From Pseudomonadota bacterium (lineage in GTDB: Bacteria > Pseudomonadota > Alphaproteobacteria > Rhizobiales > Afifellaceae), in NCBI GenBank assembly GCA_023417735.1, contig JAEZEK010000464.1, forward strand, positions 1 to 6,167: a DNA stretch of 6,167 nt, given 5' to 3'. The notes below the pieces were generated by a model. It saw only the letters and a list, made by a program, of their open reading frames with translations, was not told the origin of the DNA and did no database searches. Position numbers and translations under genes: made by a program. Shown one piece after another: positions 1-4,301 of the stretch. How positions within the stretch are numbered: position 1 is the stretch's first letter; every line of letters starts with the position of its first letter.

Positions 1-94
1 GTTCAGGAAGGAATAGGAGGAGTATTTTGTTGCGAAAAGGCCCGTTCGCCGACGTCAGATCCGGTGTGCCTAATATTCGCGATTGAGAGAAAAA

Positions 95-169
95 TGGAGC
101 GGGTGAAGCGATTCGAACGCTCGACCCCAACCTTGGCAAGGTTGTGCTCTACCCCTGAGCTACACCCGC
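95..169 (-). tRNA. tRNA-Gly(GCC): tRNA-Gly (anticodon GCC)
   Basis: Read on the minus strand, this 75-nt stretch folds into a full cloverleaf. It has a 7-bp acceptor stem (GCGGGTG with CACCCGC), a D arm with GCTC/GAGC, a 5-bp anticodon stem (CAACC/GGTTG) around the loop TTGCCAA, a T arm (GAGCG/CGCTT) with loop TTCGAAT, discriminator T and an encoded CCA at 95-97. The anticodon GCC, at plus positions 135-137, reads GGC and GGU glycine codons; GGC is heavily used in the neighbouring genes. The tRNA points away from the protein genes on its right. Five T residues follow the CCA directly on the minus strand, but no terminator hairpin is visible beyond them. Confidence 0.97.
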
Positions 170-196
170 GTCTGACGCGTGTCGCATCCAGCGGGG

Positions 197-227
197 CGTA
201 TATGGCGCAAGGCCATTTCGATTGCAA
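197..227 (-). promoter_or_regulatory. Possible sigma-70-type promoter of the tRNA-Gly gene
   Basis: On the minus strand upstream of the tRNA there is a TTGCAA (-35-like, plus 222-227) and a TATACG (-10-like, plus 197-202), separated by 19 nt. Initiation near 190 would leave a leader of about 20 nt before the mature 5' end at 169. The spacer is longer than the ideal 17 nt and each box matches consensus at only four positions, so this is a weak candidate supported mainly by its location. Confidence 0.25.
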
Positions 228-377
228 CAGGCTAATCGGGCTGCCCGCCCCGCCCTTCGCCAGCCTGCCCTTCGCCGCCCCGTCCGCGGCCCGCGGCCAG
301 CCGATGCGGACATGCGGGGCTGTTGTCGCGGACGGCCGGTTCCGTTAAGCGGCGGACGCCTGCAGGGAACGGGACCA

Positions 378-896
378 ATGCCGAAGAGCCGCCGAGACCT
401 CCTGGACTTTCTCGCCCGCCTCGGGATCGAGGCGAAGACGCACGAGCACCCGCCCCTCTTCACGGTCGAGGAATCGCAGCGGCTGCGCGGCGCCATTCCC
501 GGCGGTCACACGAAGAACCTGTTCCTCAAGGACAAGAAGGACCGGCTCTACCTCGTCGTCGCCGAGGAGGACGCGCCGCTCGACCTGAAGTCGCTCCACC
601 ATGCGATCGGCAGCGGGCGGCTCTCCTTCGGGCGGCCGGAGCTCCTCATGGAGACGCTCGGGCTCGCTCCGGGCTCGGTGACGCCGTTCGGGGCGATCAA
701 CGACGCGGACGGCCGGGTCTCGGTCATCGTGGACGAGGCGCTCCTGGCGCACGACCCGCTGAACTTCCATCCGCTGGAGAACACCGCCACGACCAGCATC
801 CGCCCCGCCGACCTCATCGCCTTCCTGCGCGCCACCGGCCACGAGCCGGCGGTCCTCGCGCTTCCGCGGGCGGCGAATGCGGAGGGGGTTCCATGA
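378..896 (+). CDS. proX: Prolyl-tRNA deacylase, ProX/PrdX type (YbaK/EbsC fold)
   Basis: This 172-residue protein is a free-standing trans-editing enzyme that hydrolyses mischarged Ala-tRNA(Pro) in the cytoplasm, protecting proline codons from alanine misincorporation. Family hallmarks are in order: HPPLFTVEES (24-33), GGHTKNLFLKDKK (42-54) with K46 at the conserved catalytic lysine position, LSFG (82-85), the substrate-loop segment GSVTPFGAIND (99-109) and HPLENTATTS (131-140). The length is normal for single-domain ProX. An in-frame ATG at 222 would add 52 low-complexity Arg/Pro/Ala residues absent from the family, so the ATG at 378 is chosen; AGGGA at 364-368 lies 9 nt before it. The next gene follows after 52 nt, so co-transcription is likely. 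Family assignment is firm; preference for Ala-tRNA(Pro) is inferred from the family. Confidence 0.93.
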   Translation: MPKSRRDLLDFLARLGIEAKTHEHPPLFTVEESQRLRGAIPGGHTKNLFLKDKKDRLYLVVAEEDAPLDLKSLHHAIGSGRLSFGRPELLMETLGLAPGSVTPFGAINDADGRVSVIVDEALLAHDPLNFHPLENTATTSIRPADLIAFLRATGHEPAVLALPRAANAEGVP

Positions 897-948
897 GGCC
901 GGCCGGCTCGCCACATCTCTGCCGAAAAATGCTAAAGGGACCGACATC

Positions 949-1878
949 ATGAGCGACAGCTTCATCCTCGGGGGCGGACGGCCGCAGCAGGCCACGACCG
1001 GGCAGGCGGACGATCTCGTCAAGGACACCACCACGCAGACCTTCCGGGCGGACGTCCTGGAGGCGTCGCGCACCGTCCCGGTGCTCGTCGATTTCTGGGC
1101 GCCATGGTGCGGACCCTGCCGCCAGCTCGGCCCGGTCATCGAGAAGGTGGTGCGCCAGGCCGGCGGGCGCGTGAAGCTCGTGAAGATGAACATCGACGAC
1201 CACCCGGAGATCGCCGGACAGCTCGGCATCCAGTCGATCCCCGCCGTCATCGCCTTCAAGAACGGGCAGCCGCTCGACGGCTTCATGGGCGCCCTTCCGG
1301 AGAGCCAGATCCTCGCCTTTATCGAGCGCGTCGCCGGACCGATCGGCCCGAGCCGTGCGGACGAGGCGCTCGAGGCGGCGGAGGCGGCTTTCGCGGCCAA
1401 GGACTACCCCGGCGCGGCCGGCCTCTACGGCGCGGTCCTGCAGGACGATCCGGAGAACGGAAAGGCCATCGCCGGCCTCGTGCGCTGCGAGCTCGCGCTC
1501 GGCGGGCTGGAGCAGGCGAAGGCGCTCCTCGGCAGCCTGTCGCCGGACATGCAGAAGGACCCTGCCGTCGCCGGCGCGCGCGCGGCGCTGGAACTCGCCG
1601 AGCAGGCCGCCAGCCTCGGCAGCCCGGCCGAGCTCCGCGGCCGGATAGAGCGTCACCCGCACGACCACCAGAGCCGCTTCGACCTCGCGCTCGCGCTCAA
1701 TGCCGGCGGCGACCGGATCGGTGCGGCCGAGCAGCTTCTCGAGATCATCAAGCGCGACCGCGACTGGAACGAGGAGGCCGCCCGCAAGCAGCTCGTCCAG
1801 TTCTTCGAGGCATGGGGACCGAAGGATGCCGCAACGGTGAAGGGCCGGCAGCGCTTGTCGTCTCTGCTTTTCGCCTAA
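949..1878 (+). CDS. cnoX: Thioredoxin-TPR chaperedoxin CnoX (YbbN)
   Basis: This 309-residue cytoplasmic protein has an N-terminal thioredoxin domain (about 25-130) and a C-terminal TPR-like helical region (about 135-290), the CnoX/YbbN architecture. Family members hold unfolding clients, protect their cysteines from over-oxidation and hand them to GroEL. The motif FWAPWCGPC (49-57) keeps both redox cysteines, C54 and C57, and the cis-proline loop SIPAV has P98. E. coli CnoX lacks this CxxC, whereas alphaproteobacterial forms such as that of Caulobacter retain it, so oxidoreductase activity is expected here. The ATG at 949 is chosen over an in-frame ATG at 877, because 877 would overlap the previous gene's end and the 949 start has AAAGGGA at 934-940 with an 8-nt spacer. 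It ends 37 nt before the LON-domain gene. Confidence 0.93.
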   Translation: MSDSFILGGGRPQQATTGQADDLVKDTTTQTFRADVLEASRTVPVLVDFWAPWCGPCRQLGPVIEKVVRQAGGRVKLVKMNIDDHPEIAGQLGIQSIPAVIAFKNGQPLDGFMGALPESQILAFIERVAGPIGPSRADEALEAAEAAFAAKDYPGAAGLYGAVLQDDPENGKAIAGLVRCELALGGLEQAKALLGSLSPDMQKDPAVAGARAALELAEQAASLGSPAELRGRIERHPHDHQSRFDLALALNAGGDRIGAAEQLLEIIKRDRDWNEEAARKQLVQFFEAWGPKDAATVKGRQRLSSLLFA

Positions 1879-1915
1879 CTTCCCTTTTCAGGAGAAGCGC
1901 GCGAGGCGACCGGCC

Positions 1916-2590
1916 GTGACCGTCCAGGCTGGCAACCACCGTTACGAAGGACCGGCCGATCTTCCGGAAACGATCCCGGTCTTTCCGCTCGCCGGGGCGC
2001 TGCTCCTGCCGAGCGGGCAGCTGCCGCTCAACGTCTTCGAGCCGCGTTATGTGGCGATGATCGACTGGGCGCTCGGGCGCGACCGGATCATCGGCATGAT
2101 CCAGCCGCGGCTCGACCAGATCGCGCGGCAGTCGGAGCCCGACCTCTGCGCGATCGGCTGCGCCGGCCGCATCGTGCAGTTCTCCGAGACCGGCGACGGG
2201 CGCTACCTCGTCACGCTGTCCGGCATCAGCCGGTTCACGGTCCTCGAGGAGATCGACGCGGCCACGCCATTCCGCCAGTGCCGGGTGAGCGCCGCGGGGT
2301 TCGCTGACATCGCCGAGCCGCGCCAGGGCGAAGCCGAGGTCGACCGCACGTCCCTGCTCAGGACGTTCCGCTGCTACCTCGACGCGCACGGGCTCGAGGC
2401 CGACTGGGAGAGCGTCAACAAGGCCTCGAACGCCAGCCTCGTCACGGCGCTCTCGATGATGAGCCCGTGGGGGCCGTCGGAGAAGCAGGCGCTCCTCGAG
2501 GCGGCGGACCACGCGCGGCGCGCCGAAACCCTGATCGCCATCACCGAGATCGCGCTCGCCGGCGGCGGCGCGCCCTCGTCGCTTCAGTAG
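1916..2590 (+). CDS. LON peptidase substrate-binding domain protein (no protease domain)
   Basis: This 224-residue protein consists essentially of a LON N-terminal (PUA-like) domain. It shows IPVFPLAGALLLPSG (20-34), LPLNVFEPRY (36-45), IGMIQP (59-64), IGCAGRIVQF (80-89) and DGRYLVTLSGISRF (94-107), followed by a helical C-terminal half. It has no Walker motifs and no Ser-Lys protease dyad, so it cannot itself be an ATP-dependent protease. Stand-alone LON-domain proteins are common in alphaproteobacteria; their role is not well defined, and substrate recognition is a guess from the domain. The start is GTG at 1916 with GAGG at 1903-1906; the N-terminus then begins a few residues before the conserved segment. 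Its position 37 nt after the chaperedoxin gene suggests shared expression and a protein-quality-control theme. Confidence 0.9.
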   Translation: MTVQAGNHRYEGPADLPETIPVFPLAGALLLPSGQLPLNVFEPRYVAMIDWALGRDRIIGMIQPRLDQIARQSEPDLCAIGCAGRIVQFSETGDGRYLVTLSGISRFTVLEEIDAATPFRQCRVSAAGFADIAEPRQGEAEVDRTSLLRTFRCYLDAHGLEADWESVNKASNASLVTALSMMSPWGPSEKQALLEAADHARRAETLIAITEIALAGGGAPSSLQ

Positions 2591-2593
2591 CGC

Positions 2594-2608
2594 GCCCTGC
2601 GGCAGGGC
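2594..2608. terminator. Short GC hairpin between convergent genes, possible bidirectional terminator
   Basis: GCCCTG (2594-2599), a 3-nt loop and CAGGGC (2603-2608) form a perfect 6-bp stem in the 31-nt gap between the LON gene's stop and the stop of the convergent regulator gene. The position suits a shared terminator. No T-run follows on either strand, so intrinsic termination would be weak; it may only stabilise 3' ends. Confidence 0.35.
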
Positions 2609-2621
2609 AGATCGCCTGACC

Positions 2622-3410
2622 CTATCCGACCGGTGATGCGGCGCGTTTCGCCATCCGGGCCGAGCAGGCCGGCAGGCGGGCGCATTCCGGTGCCAGCGTC
2701 TGCTCCCGGTTCGCGAACTGCAGGAGGCGCCGGACATCGGCGAGATGCGCGCGGTCCTGCTCGATGCGCAGGCCCGCGGGGCGGAGCCGCTGGAAGGCGC
2801 GGGACAGGCTCTCGGGCTTCATCCCCAGGCGGCCCGCGATCAGCGCCTTCTCGTACGGCAGCGCGATGGTGCAGGGGCCGTTCGAGACGGGCGCGAGCGC
2901 GATCAGGAACTCGGCCACGCGCTGCGCGCCAGTATGCGCCTTCAGCTCCTCGATCTGGCGGACCAGCATGTGCAGGTGCTGCGAGGTCGATGCCAGCATG
3001 GCGAGCCCGATCTCCGGGCTCCGCCTGATCCGGTCGGCGATATTGCGGGCGGAGATCATGAGCAACCGGCACGGCGTCACCGCTTCCGCGTTCACCGGAT
3101 AGGCATTCCCCGAGAAGCACACCGCCTCGCCGAGGCTGTCGCCGCGGGTGAAGACCCCGACGACGGCCTCGTCGCCCGAGGCGGCCATCCGGTAGAGCTT
3201 CACCCACCCTTCGAGCACGACGAAGAAGGCGGTCGCCGGCTCGCCCTGGTGGAACAGCACGTCGCCCCTGTCGCGCCTGTGCAGCCAGGCATCCTCGAGC
3301 AGCCCGGCAAGCGCCGAGTCGTTCAGGCCGGACAGGAGCGGCGCCTGGCGCAGGATGGCGCGATCCTCCGTCGCAAGCTCCACTTCGCGGGTTCGTTCCA
3401 GGGCGCGCAT
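2622..3410 (-). CDS. Crp/Fnr-family transcriptional regulator (NNR/DNR/FixK-like)
   Basis: This 262-residue regulator has an N-terminal cyclic-nucleotide-binding-like beta-barrel (about 20-125; RGDVLFHQGEPATAFFVVLEG and GVFTRGDSLGEA), a long dimerisation helix (about 130-160) and a C-terminal winged helix-turn-helix (about 163-232). The recognition helix MKPESLSRAFQRL carries E200, S203 and R204, aligning with the FNR residues that read TTGA half-sites. No cysteine cluster exists near the N-terminus (first Cys is C98), so it cannot bind an FNR-type [4Fe-4S] cluster; a heme- or NO-dependent DNR/NNR-like mechanism is possible but not shown. The ATG at 3410 is chosen because the domain begins about 20 residues later; the in-frame extension to 3668 would overlap the divergent gene. 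No strong ribosome binding site precedes this ATG. The last ~30 residues form a basic, alanine-rich tail. It is divergent from the respiratory operon, which has a matching TTGAC-N4-GTCAA box, so it probably controls that operon. Confidence 0.9.
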   Translation of the reverse strand: MRALERTREVELATEDRAILRQAPLLSGLNDSALAGLLEDAWLHRRDRGDVLFHQGEPATAFFVVLEGWVKLYRMAASGDEAVVGVFTRGDSLGEAVCFSGNAYPVNAEAVTPCRLLMISARNIADRIRRSPEIGLAMLASTSQHLHMLVRQIEELKAHTGAQRVAEFLIALAPVSNGPCTIALPYEKALIAGRLGMKPESLSRAFQRLRPAGLRIEQDRAHLADVRRLLQFANREQTLAPECARLPACSARMAKRAASPVG

Positions 3411-3443
3411 GGAGGCAGTGTGCAGGCTTCGCCGCCTCCCACT

Positions 3444-3457
3444 TTGTTCCAGATCAA
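3444..3457. promoter_or_regulatory. Degenerate FNR/NNR-like box (TTGTTCCAGATCAA)
   Basis: TTGTT-CCAG-ATCAA matches the FNR/FixK consensus TTGAT-N4-ATCAA at nine of ten half-site positions. Its centre is 51 bp (about five helical turns) from the centre of the perfect box at 3495-3508, and 40 bp upstream of the regulator's ATG. It could be an auxiliary upstream site for the respiratory operon, an autoregulatory site of the regulator gene, or chance. Confidence 0.5.
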
Positions 3458-3494
3458 GCGGCCGCGCGATTCGTCGCCCGCCTCTCCCATCCGC

Positions 3495-3508
3495 TTGACG
3501 TTGGTCAA
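3495..3508. promoter_or_regulatory. Perfect NNR/DNR-type operator (TTGACGTTGGTCAA)
   Basis: The two half-sites TTGAC and GTCAA form an exact inverted repeat around a 4-nt spacer. This is the recognition sequence described for the NO-responsive Crp/Fnr regulators NNR and DNR, which control denitrification genes. The centre lies at 3501.5. A class II activator about 41.5 bp upstream of transcription start predicts initiation near 3543, giving a leader of about 20 nt before the first gene of the operon at 3565. It lies between the divergent regulator gene and that operon. Confidence 0.82.
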
Positions 3509-3528
3509 GCGTGGTTCCGGCTCCTGCT

Positions 3529-3534
3529 GATAAG
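3529..3534 (+). promoter_or_regulatory. Candidate -10 element of the respiratory operon promoter
   Basis: GATAAG matches the -10 consensus TATAAT at four of six positions and is preceded by T/G bases resembling an extended -10. It implies a start site near 3541, which places the upstream palindrome close to -40, the usual class II activator position. No good -35 hexamer is present, as expected for a promoter where the activator replaces that contact. Confidence 0.45.
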
Positions 3535-3564
3535 TCCTTCCGGATCGGTTCGGAGGACGAGCAA

Positions 3565-3726
3565 ATGGATACGGGGCAACGCCCGACGACGCCTGAGCGC
3601 GTGCCGGTAATGCAGCAGATCCTGGACAACCCGTTTCTGCTTCTCTTCATCGGCATCACCATACCCACCGTCCTTTATCTGATCTGGGGGGTAATGGAGA
3701 TCGCATCCATCCCGCTTGCACCCTGA
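3565..3726 (+). CDS. Small single-pass membrane protein, putative accessory subunit of the heme-copper complex
   Basis: This 53-residue protein has a polar N-terminus (1-22) and one hydrophobic segment (about 23-48; PFLLLFIGITIPTVLYLIW). The ATG at 3565 is preceded by GGAGG at 3552-3556 with an 8-nt spacer, a near-ideal start. An in-frame GTG at 3511 would sit upstream of the predicted transcription start and lacks a ribosome binding site. It is the first gene of the operon and ends 27 nt before the CuA subunit gene. The closest analogy is the tiny subunit IIa of Thermus ba3 oxidase, also a single helix, but I see no sequence identity to support homology. Likely role: assembly or stability of the complex. 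Function is inferred from position and topology only. Confidence 0.78.
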   Translation: MDTGQRPTTPERVPVMQQILDNPFLLLFIGITIPTVLYLIWGVMEIASIPLAP

Positions 3727-3753
3727 CGCCACACGCACCGCGGGAGAGACAAC

Positions 3754-4287
3754 ATGGCCTTATCGCCTCCGGAAAATAAGCTGTGGTGGAACGAGCCCAT
3801 CGAGCGCGTGGAGATCGGCTGGATCGTCCTCGCGTTCCTGTGGGGGCTCTTCATGTTCTTCTTCATGATCGCCTGGCACTTCATCGGCGAGCAGAACCTC
3901 TCCACGGAGACGTACCGGGTCACGCCGGCGGCCTTCGAGGCGAAGGTCGACGCCTTCGCAGAGAAGTACGCGGTGGGCGAGGAGGCTGGCGTCCCGGTCG
4001 TCCGGCCGCCGGCCGGCGAGGACGTCTACCTGCTCGCCCGGCTCTGGGAATGGTGGCCGATCCTCGAACTGAAGAAGGGTCAGAGCTACCGCGTCCACCT
4101 GTCCTCGGCCGACTGGCAGCACGGCTTCTCGATGCAGCCGACGAACATCAACATCCAGGTCCATCCCGGCTACGAGCACGTGCTGACGCTGACGCCAACC
4201 GAGGCCGGCGAATTCGGCATCGCCTGCAACGAGTTCTGCGGCATCGGCCATCACACGATGACCGGCCGGATCCGGGTCACCGAATAG
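3754..4287 (+). CDS. Heme-copper reductase subunit II with CuA site (ba3/CuA-NOR type)
   Basis: This 177-residue subunit has one transmembrane anchor (about 20-44) and a periplasmic cupredoxin domain. The CuA ligand set is complete: H123 in DWQHGF, then C158, E160 (by main chain), C162, H166 and M169 in CNEFCGIGHHTM. The segment TNINIQVHPG (130-139) is typical of B-family (ba3) subunit II, as is the short length and single helix; A-family proteins have two helices. CuA accepts electrons from soluble cytochrome c or a cupredoxin and passes them to low-spin heme in subunit I. No cytochrome c CxxCH motif is present, so it is not a NorC. GGGAGAG at 3742-3748 precedes the ATG, and its stop is 14 nt before the subunit I gene. 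With the unusual subunit I it is best read as the CuA subunit of an sNOR-like NO reductase (NorS analogue); automated annotation would probably say cytochrome c oxidase subunit II. Confidence 0.9.
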   Translation: MALSPPENKLWWNEPIERVEIGWIVLAFLWGLFMFFFMIAWHFIGEQNLSTETYRVTPAAFEAKVDAFAEKYAVGEEAGVPVVRPPAGEDVYLLARLWEWWPILELKKGQSYRVHLSSADWQHGFSMQPTNINIQVHPGYEHVLTLTPTEAGEFGIACNEFCGIGHHTMTGRIRVTE

Positions 4288-4301
4288 GGGGAGGGCGGCA
4301 C

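Noticed and set aside
15..86. AGGAGG at 15-20 followed by TTG codons and a 20-codon open frame on the plus strand
   Set aside because: Rare start codon, very short, no recognisable peptide and no neighbour relation; it may be chance. Not called as a gene.
252..296. Direct repeat GCCCTTCGCC (252-261, 267-276) and doubled CCGCGG (284-289, 291-296)
   Set aside because: Short, GC-rich and isolated; no third copy and no relation to a gene or box, so most likely compositional.
323..351. TTGTCG and TAAGCG, 17 nt apart, as a promoter for the deacylase gene
   Set aside because: The -10 element matches consensus at only two positions; not supportable.
222..377. 52-residue N-terminal extension of the prolyl-tRNA deacylase from ATG 222
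   Set aside because: Arg/Pro/Ala-rich composition typical of translated GC-rich non-coding DNA, absent from the family, and overlapping the likely tRNA promoter; ATG 378 has a ribosome binding site and family-typical length.
3411..3668. 86-residue N-terminal extension of the Crp/Fnr regulator on the minus strand
   Set aside because: It would run through both operator boxes and the first gene of the divergent operon, and contains no family-like sequence.
3783..4301. In-frame extension of subunit I upstream to 3783
   Set aside because: It overlaps the whole CuA subunit gene in another frame and reads as Arg-rich shadow sequence; ATG 4302 has GGAGG with a 7-nt spacer.
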